DNA from: Mixophyes australis
Taxonomy: Eukaryota; Chordata; Amphibia; Anura; Limnodynastidae
Direction of reading: 5' to 3'
Length of the DNA stretch: 64,000 bases
NCBI GenBank assembly: GCA_036250195.1
Contig: JAVHZZ010000012.1
Coordinates: forward strand, 90,600,591-90,664,590
The position numbers and the translations under genes are program-made. Positions within the stretch are counted from its first letter, which is position 1. The number at the start of each line of letters is the position of its first letter. The notes beneath the pieces are model-generated. The model saw only the letters and a program-made list of their open reading frames with translations. It was not told the DNA's origin and made no database searches. Of the stretch, positions 37,643 to 48,296 are shown in pieces.

Positions 37643-38668
37643 TGCTGACCTATCACATCACTAGGAGCTAGTGACATCGCTGTGCTCATAACAATGCCGA
37701 CCTATCACATCACTAGGGGCTAGTGACATCACTGTGATCATAACATTGCCGACTTATCACATCACTAGGAGCTAGTGACATCACTGTGATCATAACAATG
37801 CCGACCTATCACCTCAGTAGGAGCTGGTGACATAACTGTGATCATAACAATGCTGACCTATCACATCACTAGGAGATTGTGATATCACTGTGACCATAAC
37901 AATGCTGACCTATCACATCACTAGGAGCTAGTGACATCCCTGTGATCATAACAATGCTGACCTATCACATCACTAGGATCTAGTGACATCCCTGTGATCA
38001 TAACAATGCTGACCTATCACATCACTAGGAACTAGTGACATCGCTGTGATCATAACAATGCCGACCTATCACATCACTAGGAGCTAGTGACATCCCTGTG
38101 ATCATAACAATGCTGACCTATCACATCACTAGGAGATTGTGATATCACTGTGACCATAACAATGCCGACCTATCACATCACTAGGGGCTAGTGAAATCAC
38201 TGTGATCATAACAATGCCGACCTATCACATCACTAGGAGCTAGTGACATCACTGTGATCATAACAATGCTGACCTATCACATCACTAGGAGCTAGTGACA
38301 TCACTGTGATCATAACAATGCCGACCTATCACATCACTAGGAGCTAGTGACATCCCTGTGATCATAACAATGCTGACCTATCACATCACTAAGATCTAGT
38401 GACATCCCTGTGATCATAACAATGCTGACCTATCACATCACTAGGAGCTAGTGACATCCCTGTGATCATAACAATGCTGACCTATCACATCACTAGGGGC
38501 TAGTGACATCCCTGTGATCATAACAGTGCCGACCTATCACATCACTAGGAGATAGTGACATCCCTGTGATCATAACAATGCTGACCTATCACATCACTAG
38601 GATCTAGTGACATCCCTGTGATCATAACAATGCTGACCTATCACATCACTAGGAACTAGTGACATTTC
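37643..38668 (+). repeat. 52-bp tandem array
   Basis: About 20 copies of a unit with GACCTATCACATCACTAG, GAGCTAGTGACATC, CCTGTGATCATAACAATG. The unit holds an inverted repeat CACTAG...CTAGTG and the palindrome TGATCA. A subset of copies with GGAGATTGTGATATC or GGATCTAGTGACATC recurs, so blocks were duplicated. It is followed by a 12-G run at 38680-38691. Confidence 0.93.
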
Positions 38669-39274
38669 ATATTGTGATGGGGGGGGGGGGGCACTGTTGT
38701 TTATGACTTATTTATATCTTATTATAATTAGAGATGAGCGGGCTCGGATATCTGAAATCCGAGCCCACCCGAACATTGCCGATCCGAGTCGGATCCGAGA
38801 CAGATCCAGGTATTGGCGCCAAATTCAAATATGAAACTGAGGCTCTGACTCATAATCCCGTTGTCGGATCTCGCGATACTCGGATCCTATAAATTCCCCG
38901 CTAGTCGCCGCCATCTTCACTCGGGCATTGATCAGGGTAGACGGAGGGTGTGTTAGGTGGTCCTCTGTCCTGCTGTCTCGTGCTGTGCTGTTTAGTTCTG
39001 TGCTGTGCTGTTTAGTTCTGTGCTGTGCTGTGCTGTGCTGTGCTGTGTTCTGCAGTATCAGTCCAGTGGTGCTGTGTGCTGTGCTCTGTCCTTCTGAGGT
39101 CAGTGGTGCTGCTGGGTCCAGTGCTGTGTCCTGTTCAGTCCAGTGGTGCTGTGTCCTGTGCTCTGTGCTTCTAAGGGCATAGTTATTTCCCCAATATTCC
39201 CCTGTGTTTAAAAAAAAAAAAAAAAGTTATTTAAAAAAATACCAAAAACTAATTTAATTTTTTTTAATTACCAC

Positions 39275-39990
39275 AAAATTTGCACAACCAATCCTGCAGT
39301 ATAAGCCCATTGGTACTGCAATATTACAAAGTTCACACATTCAGCAGTAAAAGTCCAGTGGTACTGCAATATTACAAAGTTTACACATTCTGCAGTATCA
39401 GTCCAGTGGTGTTGTGTCCTGTGCTCTGTCCTGCTGAGTTCCGTAGTGCTGCTGGGTCCTGTGCCATGTCCTGTTCAGTCCAGTGGTGCTGTGTCCTGTG
39501 CTCTGTGCTTCTAAGGGCATAGTTATTTCCCCATTATTCCCAAGTTTTTAAAAAATAAAAAAAAAGTAAAAAAAAATAAAAAATTAAAAAAAAAAAATAT
39601 ATATATAATAATTATAACCAAATTTGCAAAACCAATCCAGCAGTATAAGTCCATTGGTACTGCAATATTACAAAGTTCACACATTCTGCAGTATCAGTCC
39701 AGTGGTGCTGTGTCCTGTGCTCTGTCCTGCTGAGTTCCGTAGTGCTGCTGGGTCCTGTGCCGTGTCCTGTTCAGTCCAGTGGTGCTGTGTCCTGTGCTCT
39801 GTGCTTCTAAGGGCATAGTTATTTCCCCATTATTCCCAAGTTTTTAAAAAATAAAAAAAAAGTAAAAAAAAATAAAAAATTTAAAAAAAAATAAAAATAT
39901 AATAATTATAACCAAATTTGCAAAACCAATCCAGCAGTATAAGTCCATTGGTACTGCAATATTACAAAGTTCACACATTCTGCAGTATCT
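39275..39990 (+). repeat. Direct repeats in the 5' region of hAT element 2
   Basis: Units of about 295-345 bp start with CAACCAATCCTGCAGTATAA (about 39282) or AAACCAATCCAGCAGTATAA (about 39628 and 39923) and contain GCAATATTACAAAGTTCACA, CTGTGTCCTGTGCTCTG and long A runs. The third copy is partial and ends at the transposase start. Confidence 0.85.
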
Positions 39991-40003
39991 TGTGCTACAT
40001 ATA

Positions 40004-43000
40004 ATGGAGACCAAAAATTTGGAGGATAAAGTAGGGAAAGATCAAGACCCACTTCCTCCTAATGCTGAAGCTGCTGCCACTAGTCATGACATAGACGATG
40101 AAATGCCATCAACGTCGTCTTCCAAGCCCGATGCCCAATCTCGTAGTACCGGGCATGTAAAATCCAAAAAGCCCAAGTTAAGAAAAAGTAGCAAAAAGAG
40201 AAACTTAAAATCATCTGAGGAGAAACGTAAAGTTGCCAATATGCCATTTACGACACGGAGTGGCAAGGAACGGCTTAGGCCCTGGCCCGTGTTCATGACT
40301 AGTGGTTCAGCTTCACCCACGGATCTTAGCCCTCCTCCTCCTCCCCCCCCCCCCTACAAAAAATTGAAGAGAGTTATGCTGTCAGCAACAAAACAGCAAA
40401 CAACTCTGCCTTCTAAAGAGAAATTATCACAAATCCACAAGGCGAGTCCAAGGATGTTGGTGGTTGTCAAGCCTGACCTTCCCATCACTGTACGGGAAGA
40501 GGTGGCTCGGGAGGAGGCTATTGATGATGTAGCTGGCGCTGTGGAGGAACTTGATGATGAGGATGGTGATGTGGTTATTGTAAATGAGGCACCAGGGGGG
40601 GAAACAGCTGATGTCCATGGGATGAAAAAGCCCATCGTCATGCCTGGTCAGAAGACCAAAAAATGCACCTCTTCGGTCTGGAGTTATTTTTATCCAAATC
40701 CAGACAACCAATGTATGGCCATATGTAGCTTATGTAAAGCTCAAATAAGCAGGGGTAAGGATCTTGCCCACCTAGGAACATCCTCCCTTATACGTCACCT
40801 GAATAACCTTCATAGTTCAGTGGTTAGTTCAGGAACTGGGGCTAGGACCCTCATCGGTACAGGGACACCTAAATCCCGTGGTCCAGTTGGATACACACCA
40901 GCAACACCCTCCTCGTCAACTTCCTCCACAATCTCCATCAGATTCAGTCCTGCAGCCCAAGTCAGCAGCCAGACTGAGTCTTCCTCAATACGGGATTCAT
41001 CCGAGGAATCCTGCAGCGGTACGCCTACTACTGCCACTGCTGCTGTTGCTGCTGTTAGTCGGTCATCTTCCCAGAGGGGAAGTCGTAAGACCGCTAAGTC
41101 TTTCACAAAACAATTGACCGTCCAACAGTCTTTTGCCATGACCACAAAATACGATAGTAGTCACCCTATTGCAAAGCGTATAACTGCGGCTGTAACTGCA
41201 ATGTTGGTGTTAGACGTGCGCCCGGTGTCCGCCATCAGTGGAGTGGGATTTAGAGGGTTGATGGAGGTATTGTGTCCCCGGTACCAAATCCCGTCGAGAT
41301 TCCACTTCACTAGGCAGGCGATACCAAAAATGTACAGAGAAGTACGATCAAGTGTCCTCAGTGCTCTAAAAAATGCGGTTGTACCCACTGTCCACTTAAC
41401 CACGGACATGTGGACAAGTGGTTCTGGGCAAACGAAGGACTATATGACTGTGACAGCCCACTGGGTAGATGCATCCCCTTCCGCAGCAACAGCAACAGCT
41501 GCATCAGTAGCAGCAACTACAAAATGGCGGCTCGTGCAAAGGCAGGCAACATTGTGCATTACAGGCTTTAATAAGAGGCACAACGCTGACAACATATTAG
41601 AGAAAATGAGGGAAATTATCTCCCAGTGGCTTACCCCACTTAGACTCTCATGGGGATTTGTGGTGTCAGACAATGCAGGTAACATTGTGCGGGCATTAAA
41701 TATGGGCAATTTCCAGCACGTCCCATGTTTTGCCCACACCATTAATTTGGTGGTGCAGCATTACCTCAAGAGTGACAGGGGTGTGCAGGAGATGCTTGCG
41801 GTGGCGCGCAAAATTGCTGGACACTTTCGGCATTCAGCCAGTGCCTACCGCAGACTAGAGGCACATCAAAAAAGCATGAACCTGCCCTGCCATCACCTCA
41901 AACAAGAGGTTGTGACGCGCTGGAACTCTACCCTCTATATGCTGCAGAGGATGGAGGAGCAGCAAAAGGCCATTCAGGCCTACACAGCCACCTACGACAT
42001 AGGCAAAGGAGTGGGGATGCGCCTCAGTCAAGCGCAGTGGAGACTGATTTCCGTGTTGTGCAAGGTTCTGCAGCCATTTGAACTTGCCACACGAGAAGTC
42101 AGTTCCGACACTGCCAGCTTGAGTCAGGTCATTCCCCTGATCAGGCTGTTGCAGAAGCAGCTGGAGAAAGTGAGGGAGGAGCTGGTAAGCCATTGCGATT
42201 ACACCAAGCATGTAGCTCTTGTGGATGTAGCCCTTCGTACGCTTTGCCAGGATCCGAGGGTGGTCACTCTTTTAAAGTCAGAGGAATACATTCTGGCCAC
42301 CGTGCTCGATCCTCGGTTTAAAGCGTATGTTGTGTCTCTGTTTCCGGCGGACACAAGTCTACAGCGGTGCAAAGACCTGCTGGTCAGGAGATTGTCCTCT
42401 GAAGAGGACCGTGACATGCCAACAGCTCCACCCTCATTTTCTTCCACATCTATGGCTGCGAGGAAAAAGCTCAGTTTTCCCAAAAGAGGCGCTGGCGGGG
42501 ATGCTGATAACATCTGTTCCGGACTGAAGGACCTGCCAACCATTGCAGACATGTCTACTGTCGCTGCATTGGATGCTGTCACAATAGAAAAAATTGTGGA
42601 TGATTACTTTGCTGACACCATCCAAGTAGACATGTCAGACAGTCCATATTGTTACTGGCAGGAAAAAAAGGCAGTTTGGAAGCCCCTGTACAAACTGGCT
42701 CTATTTTACCTGAGTTGTCCCCCCTCCAGTGTGTACTCGGAAAGAGTTTTTAGTGCAGCGGGGAACCTGGTCAGTGAGCGGCGAAGGAGGTTGCTTCCTC
42801 AGAACGTTGAAAAAATGATGTTTATAAAAATGAATAATCAATTCCTCAATGAAGTACAGCACTGCCCTCCAGACAGTACAGAGGGACCTGTGGTTGTGGA
42901 GTCCAGCGGGGACGAATTGATAATGTGTGATGAGGAGGAAGTACACACTGTAGGGGGAGAGGAATCAGAGGTTGAGGATGAGGACGACATCTTGCCTCAG

Positions 43001-43033
43001 CAGAGCCTGTTTAGTCTGTACAGGGAGAGATGA
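40004..43033 (+). CDS. hAT transposase of element 2, BED finger type, full length
   Basis: The first ATG of the frame is at 40004 (METKNLEDKV), giving about 1009 residues; the frame is open a little further upstream only from a GTG. Order: basic N-terminus; MPFTTRSGKERLRP, shared with element 1; a Pro run; an acidic stretch; BED zinc finger near residues 223-272 (VWSYFYP, CSLC, LIRHLNNLH). Then follow LTTDMWTS with the first catalytic Asp (about 468), VVSDNAGN with the second (about 556), CFAHTINLVVQ, RWNSTLYML, SSVYSERVFS with the Glu (about 913), the dimerisation block VEKMMFIKMN and an acidic tail. All three catalytic positions and the zinc ligands are present and there are no stops, so the enzyme may be active. 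It would act in the nucleus on the TAGAGATG ends, possibly moving element 1 too. Residue numbers are approximate. Confidence 0.95.
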   Translation: METKNLEDKVGKDQDPLPPNAEAAATSHDIDDEMPSTSSSKPDAQSRSTGHVKSKKPKLRKSSKKRNLKSSEEKRKVANMPFTTRSGKERLRPWPVFMTSGSASPTDLSPPPPPPPPYKKLKRVMLSATKQQTTLPSKEKLSQIHKASPRMLVVVKPDLPITVREEVAREEAIDDVAGAVEELDDEDGDVVIVNEAPGGETADVHGMKKPIVMPGQKTKKCTSSVWSYFYPNPDNQCMAICSLCKAQISRGKDLAHLGTSSLIRHLNNLHSSVVSSGTGARTLIGTGTPKSRGPVGYTPATPSSSTSSTISIRFSPAAQVSSQTESSSIRDSSEESCSGTPTTATAAVAAVSRSSSQRGSRKTAKSFTKQLTVQQSFAMTTKYDSSHPIAKRITAAVTAMLVLDVRPVSAISGVGFRGLMEVLCPRYQIPSRFHFTRQAIPKMYREVRSSVLSALKNAVVPTVHLTTDMWTSGSGQTKDYMTVTAHWVDASPSAATATAASVAATTKWRLVQRQATLCITGFNKRHNADNILEKMREIISQWLTPLRLSWGFVVSDNAGNIVRALNMGNFQHVPCFAHTINLVVQHYLKSDRGVQEMLAVARKIAGHFRHSASAYRRLEAHQKSMNLPCHHLKQEVVTRWNSTLYMLQRMEEQQKAIQAYTATYDIGKGVGMRLSQAQWRLISVLCKVLQPFELATREVSSDTASLSQVIPLIRLLQKQLEKVREELVSHCDYTKHVALVDVALRTLCQDPRVVTLLKSEEYILATVLDPRFKAYVVSLFPADTSLQRCKDLLVRRLSSEEDRDMPTAPPSFSSTSMAARKKLSFPKRGAGGDADNICSGLKDLPTIADMSTVAALDAVTIEKIVDDYFADTIQVDMSDSPYCYWQEKKAVWKPLYKLALFYLSCPPSSVYSERVFSAAGNLVSERRRRLLPQNVEKMMFIKMNNQFLNEVQHCPPDSTEGPVVVESSGDELIMCDEEEVHTVGGEESEVEDEDDILPQQSLFSLYRER

Positions 43034-43058
43034 ATAGCTTTTTTGGTGTGGGGGCCCA

Positions 43059-43122
43059 AACAAACCAATCATTTCAGCCAAAGTTGTTTGGTAGGCCCTG
43101 TCGCTGAAATGATTGGTTTGTT
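43059..43122 (+). other. Perfect 20-bp hairpin just after the transposase stop
   Basis: The arms AACAAACCAATCATTTCAGC (43059-43078) and GCTGAAATGATTGGTTTGTT (43103-43122) are exact complements, with a 24-nt loop. It begins 25 bases after the stop codon. It could act as an RNA structure, terminator-like or processing element, or be a foldback insertion. Confidence 0.7.
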
Positions 43123-43389
43123 AAAGTGTGCATGTCCTATTTCAACAACATAAGGGTGGGTGTGAGGGCCCAAGGACAATTCCATCTTGGACCTTTTTTT
43201 TTTGCATTATATGACCAATCAACAGTCGTTTGCCATGTTCAAAAAGTAAAACCAAATTTAAAAAAATACAAGAAATTAAACCAAAAGTAAAATGCTGTGT
43301 CATAATTTAAAACAAGAGGTATTGACGTGCTCTAAAACTACTGTATTGTTGTTTATATTTTATAAACACTACACTTGAAAGCTTGAGTC

Positions 43390-44560
43390 TTTCAATAAAA
43401 AAGTAACTGTCCATTGCACGACTATGTGCAACAGGGACATTTTTTTGGGTTTACAAAGTCAACGAATAACACTTCGACCCTGTCTGTCTGGGATCTCAAT
43501 GACGAATTGTCTGTACCATGTTTGGAGGAGGTATTGTGGCCCCGGTATCAAATTGGGTACCGGGGCCACCCCACTATGCAGTCCAGATACTTGTTTGGTG
43601 GAATTCAGACCAGTTGAGGGTTTTATTATTATTATATTGTGTGGACCACTCTATCTATACCACACTACAACTCTATATACCACTCTATTTCATACTTTAA
43701 TTCTATTTCATACTTTAATTCTATTTCATACTTTAATTCTATTTCATACTTTAATTCTATTTCATACTTTAATTCTATTACTAATTACCATAAAGAGGAA
43801 CAAAATAAACCAATTTTACCAAAAGTATAATATGACTTAGACTTACAAACACTACACTTGAAAGATCGTGCCTTTAAATGAAAAAGTCAGTCTTCATTGC
43901 ACGACTATGTGCAACAGGGACATTTTTTTGGGTTTACAAAGTCAAACAATAACACTTCGACCCTGTCTGTCTGGGATCTCAATGACGAATTGTCTGTACC
44001 ATGTTTGGAGGAGGTATTGTGGCCCCGGTATCAAATTGGGTACCGGGGCCACCCCACTATGCAGTCCAGATACTTGTTTGGTGGAATTCAGACCAGTTGA
44101 GGGTTTTATTATTATTATATTGTGTGGACCACTCTATCTATACCACACTACAACTCTATATACCACTCTATTTCATACTTTAATTCTATTTCATACTTTA
44201 ATTCTATTTAATACTTTAATTCTATTTCATACTTTAATTCTATTTCATACTTTAATTCTATTACTAATTACCATAAAGAGGAACAAAATAAACCAATTTT
44301 ACCAAAAGTATAATATGACTTAGACTTACAAACACTACACTTGAAAGATCGTGCCTTTAAATGAAAAAGTCAGTCTTCATTGCACGACTATGTGCAACAG
44401 GGACATTTTTTTGGGTTTACAAAGTCAAACAATAACACTTCGACCCTGTCTGTCTGGGATCTCAATGACGAATTGTCTGTACCATGTTTGGAGGAGGTAT
44501 TGTGGCCCCGGTATCAAATTGGGTACCGGGGCCACCACACTACGCAGTCAAGATAGATAG
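43390..44560 (+). repeat. 483-bp tandem repeat in the 3' region of hAT element 2
   Basis: CATTGCACGACTATGTGCAA recurs at 43412, 43895 and 44378; the third copy is cut off near 44555. Each unit contains a smaller array of five or six 18-bp TTCTATTTCATACTTTAA copies and a piece resembling transposase codons (GGAGGTATTGTGGCCCCGGT). The 483-bp length keeps an open frame across copies, but this is not a conserved protein. Confidence 0.9.
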
Positions 44561-44744
44561 ATGCGTATCATAGATAAAGTACATTCAGTGGTGTGGGGCA
44601 AATTGAAAAATATTCAAAATGCACTGACATTATCAAAAACAAGAGGTTGTCACACGCTAAAACTCCAACATGTATATGATGGAGAGGATGGAGGAGCAGC
44701 CGTATGTGTAGTGTAATGCAGACCTGCTGAAGGTTTTTTATATA

Positions 44745-45335
44745 TTTTATTGTGGTGCCCAGTGCCCACTCCTCTACGCAGTCCAGGTACATTTATTGGT
44801 GCGATTCATAAAAGTTCAGGGTTTTTAATATATTGTGGTGACCCACTCCTCTACGCAGTCCAGGTACATTTATTGGTGCGATTCATAAAAGTTCAGGGTT
44901 TTTAATATATTGTGGTGACCCACTCCTCTACGCAGTCCAGGTACATTTATTGGTGCGATTCATAAAAGTTCAGGGTTTTTAATATATTGTGGTGACCCAT
45001 TCCTCTACGCAGTCCAGGTACATTTATTGGTGCGAATCATAAAAGTTCAGGGTTTTTAATATATCTTGTGGTGACCCACTCCTATACGCAGTCCAGGTAC
45101 ATTTATTGGTGCGATTCATAAAAGTTCAGGGTTTTTAATAGATATTGTGGTGACCCACTCCTCTACGCAGTCCAGGTACATTTATTGGTGCGATTCATAA
45201 AAGTTCAGGGTTTTTAATAGATATTGTGGTGACCCACTCCTCTACGCAGTCCAGGTACATTTATTGGTGCGATTCATAAAAGTTCAGGGTTTTTAATATA
45301 TATTGTGGTGACCCACTCCTCTACGCAGTCCAGAA
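44745..45335 (+). repeat. 77-79-bp tandem array near the right end of hAT element 2
   Basis: Eight copies of a unit with GCAGTCCAGGTACATTTATT, GGTGCGATTCATAAAAGTTC and TATTGTGGTGACCCACTCCT. Very uniform. Confidence 0.92.
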
Positions 45336-45656
45336 AGATACCTTGTTGCAACGTTTTGGACTAATAACTATATTGTGAGGTGTTCAGAATACACTGTAAA
45401 TTAGTGGAAATGCTTGTTATTGAATGTTATTGAGGTTAATAATAGCCTAGGAGTGAAAATAAGCCCAAAAACTTGATTTTTAAACTTTTTATGTTTTTTT
45501 GCAAAAAAATCCGAATCCAAAACCTTAAATCCGAACCGAGACCTTTCGTCAAGTGTTTTGCGAGACAAATCCGAACCCCAAAAATAACGAAAATCCGGAT
45601 CCAAAACACAAAACACGAGACCTCAAAAGTCGCCGGTGCACATCCCTAATTATAAT

Positions 45657-45972
45657 ACAGTAAATTACTGGCATCATCATCATGAAATGGACTTTATTCC
45701 GTCCTCAGGACGTATCATTGTTGTGGCCGCATCTATTTACTTATAATAAGATATGTCAGACTCACAATCCGCACATAAAACTACTATATGGCTGCTATGT
45801 GTTAGTAAATCATATATAGGGATTATTAAGTAGTGTGACAGGTAATGTCAGTAAGTACAAACATGTCACATAGTGAGGTCTGATACTGGATAATCTGCAG
45901 TCTGACCACTAGTTGTACAGAACATTACAGACAAGTGACGGATATATTCTCTCCCCTTTGTTTTCTTACTAG
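45657..45972 (+). other. Intron leading to SRCR exon B; no gene
   Basis: Ordinary AT-rich intron sequence from the right flank of hAT element 2 to a polypyrimidine tract and AG (CTCCCCTTTGTTTTCTTACTAG at the end, last base 45972). Confidence 0.5.
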
Positions 45973-46278
45973 ACAGAGACCGAGTCCGTCTCACCAATAA
46001 CTGCTCGGGCAGAGTAGAGGTTTATTATCAGGGAGGTTGGGGGACAGTCTGTTATGATGATTGGGACATAAAGGATGCAGAAGTGGTATGTAAACAGGTG
46101 GGGTGTGGCCCCGCTATGAATGCCACTGGAGGGGCCCTGCATGGAAGCGTGACCGGTCCCATCTGGCTGAGCGAGGTGAATTGCAGAGGTTATGAGCAAG
46201 TGCTGCAAGACTGCTGGGCTCTGCGCTGGAACATGAGCGATTGTCTCCACAAGGAGGATGCCGGAGTCGTGTGCATGG
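45973..46278 (+). CDS. SRCR receptor: SRCR exon B
   Basis: A complete 306-bp phase 1-1 exon between the acceptor TTTTCTTACTAG and the donor GGTAACTT. It encodes one SRCR domain: [85 protein letters not shown]. Eight cysteines (group B) and all usual core residues are present. Two N-glycosylation sequons are visible (NNCS, NMSD), plus NATG in the loop. The product is extracellular and would be the membrane-proximal domain, because the next exons encode stalk and membrane segment. Intact, with no stop or shift. CD5, CD6, WC1 and CD163 are the closest families by plan; which orthologue it is cannot be told from this. Confidence 0.95.
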
Positions 46279-47061
46279 GTAACTTACTGTATGTGGTATG
46301 TCGTTATATAACGCTAACTTAGAGAGTCCACTAATCATATTTACTTATTTAGAGATGACGCATTTGTGCACTGAATCTACATAGAGACAGACATACACAG
46401 AATGTTACTTACATGTGTATATTGTGTTAGATAGATCTTATGTATAACTATAAAACTGTAGTATTTGTGCCGGGTGACATCCGGTGTACAAGTGTGTACA
46501 TTTACACCTAACGATAGAGCACAGTTGTGGTCTGACAGTGTTAGTGGTAAATGCTAAAGTCATATTATATAGACTGGGATCCAATAAACACATCCCTTGT
46601 TTAAGGGATGAAACATGAATTGTGAGTCTTCTTTCCCGCAGTCGTCCAATTAGAAATGACTAATAAGTGATATAAACAGCTGGACGCAACCTGATATCAT
46701 TTATCAGCTGGAGGGGTCAGTACACAATCAGCCAATCAGAAGAGGCCGGATAGGCACCATCATTACGTATCATTACACCGTGGTCATACAGCCGTCTCCA
46801 TATGTATCCCTGGCACCATGTGGACTGTACACGCTACAACATGTAATACAGTGATGTGACGCATGATTAGGAGTTATGTACACGTGTCAGTATAACTGGG
46901 TATTATACAGGGATATGAACACTTTAGTGTTATAAAGAGATATAATGAGTAAATGCTGTATAGTCCTCATGGCTTCTGTGTCCTATTACAGAGCATGTGA
47001 TGGGTAAGAAATGTTATTTGTATTTACTGATTGGTTTTATTTATTTTTATTGGTCCTACAG
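46279..47061 (+). other. Intron; no gene seen
   Basis: About 780 bp of AT-rich intron without repeats or frames of note. Confidence 0.5.
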
Positions 47062-47097
47062 AAAATGATCCACCTCCAACAACAGTCACCACTTCAG
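47062..47097 (+). CDS. SRCR receptor: stalk exon
   Basis: A 36-bp phase 1-1 exon between GGTCCTACAG and GTAATG. Completed by the preceding G it reads ENDPPPTTVTTS, a short Pro/Thr stretch of the kind that forms an O-glycosylated stalk between the last SRCR domain and the membrane in CD5/CD6/WC1-type receptors. The small size makes the call depend on phase, splice sites and position, all of which agree. Confidence 0.78.
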
Positions 47098-47319
47098 GTA
47101 ATGCTCTATAAATGCTTCCGATTTATCAGTGACTTATATCCCCCAACACAATGACGGTGCCCTGTTCCCTTCCCGTTAGTAAGAGCTGCCGACCAATCAG
47201 ATGTCACATCTAACCTGAGTGATTGTACGTTGGATGTTTTACAAATAACCATCTCAGGTCTCGTGGTCGATCATTTACATGAGATATTCTGAATGTCATT
47301 ATCTATTTCTTTATCTGCT

Positions 47320-48065
47320 TCTATATATCCATGAGCCACATTTACGTATATATCTATGAGCCACGTTTATGTATATATCTGTGGGCCACGTTTATGTATA
47401 TATCTGTGGGTCACGTTTATGTATATATCTGTGAGACACGTTTACGTATAAATCTGCGAGCCATGTTTACGTATGTCTGTGAGCCATATTTATGTATATA
47501 TCTGTAAGCCACGTTTTCGTACACATCTGAGAGCCATTTTTACGCATATATCTGAGAGCCACGTTTATTTATATATCTGCAACCACGTTTACGTATATAT
47601 CTGAGAGATACATTTACGTGTATATCTGTGAGCCACATTTACATATATATTTGTGAGCTATGTTTACGTATATATCTGTAAGCCACGATTATGTATATAT
47701 ATGAGAGCCACATTTACATATATATCTGTGGACCACGTTTACATATATATCTGTAAGCCACGTTTACGTATATATCTGTGAGCCAAGTGTACGTATATAT
47801 ATCTGTGAGCCAAGTGTACGTATATATATCTGTGAGCCAAGTGTACGTATATATATATATATCTGTGAGCCAAGTGTACGTATATTTATCTGTGAGCCAA
47901 GTGTACGTATATATATATATATCTGTGAGCCAAGTGTACGTATATATATATATATGTGAGCCATGTTTATGTATATATCTGTGAGCCACGTGTACATATA
48001 TATCTGAGACATGTGTATGTATATATCTGTGAGCCAAGTGTACGTATATATATATCTGTGAGTGG
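47320..48065 (+). repeat. 25-29-bp tandem array in the intron
   Basis: About 28 copies of a unit with TATATATCTGTGAGCCACG and TTTACG or GTGTACG, with growing TA runs near 47850-47960. Open frames on both strands here (for example LTDIYTYTW repeats on minus) follow from the repeat length. Confidence 0.92.
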
Positions 48066-48158
48066 TATTAGTAACTGGTATCTTAGTAATAGTCGTGCTG
48101 TCAGTTACTTATTATTGGAATGTCCCTCTGACACTATATTCTGTGTAATAAGATTCAG

Positions 48159-48296
48159 GGCGGCTTCGAACAGTTCAACCCCCGTCATATATCCCAACGG
48201 TTTTCCTTGTGGTCTTCATCGTCTCGGTGACCCTGGTTGGGATGGGAATCATTGTTGTCGGGGTTCTGATAAAACGTATGCAGAGATATAAGAAAG
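48159..48296 (+). CDS. SRCR receptor: transmembrane exon
   Basis: A 138-bp phase 1-1 exon, acceptor AAGATTCAG, donor GGTGAGTATG. It reads RLRTVQPPSYIPT, then the membrane helix VFLVVFIVSVTLVGMGIIVV plus GVLI, then the basic stop-transfer KRMQRYKK. About 24 hydrophobic residues flanked by KR on the inside give a type I topology, with the SRCR domains outside. A small-residue GMG motif lies in the middle of the helix. Confidence 0.92.

Larger units (their letters stand above)
38729..45648 (+). mobile_element. hAT element 2 (6.9 kb), intact transposase
   Basis: Ends TAGAGATGAGCGGGCTCG and, complemented, TAGGGATGTGCACCGG. A perfect 8-bp duplication ATTATAAT flanks it (38721-38728 and 45649-45656), the same octamer as at element 1. 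The left subterminal region has the hairpin CTCGGATATCTGAAATCCGAG-like arms and a GC-rich stretch. The middle carries the transposase, and the right end is rich in CCAAAAC and ATCCGAA. Non-coding parts hold three kinds of tandem repeat. It lies in the intron upstream of SRCR exon B, same strand as the gene. Confidence 0.95.

Noticed and set aside
38928..39818. Repeated frames rich in CAVLC and SVQWCCVLCSVLLRA
   Set aside because: They come from direct repeats and CTGTG runs in the 5' region of hAT element 2, lack conservation and precede the real start codon.
43424..44323. Frames of about 140-150 codons repeated at 483 bp
   Set aside because: They follow the tandem unit; the only protein-like part is a decayed fragment of the transposase upstream.
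47714..48037. Frames with LTDIYTYTW-type repeats
   Set aside because: Products of the 25-29-bp tandem array; they lie in an intron of the SRCR gene.
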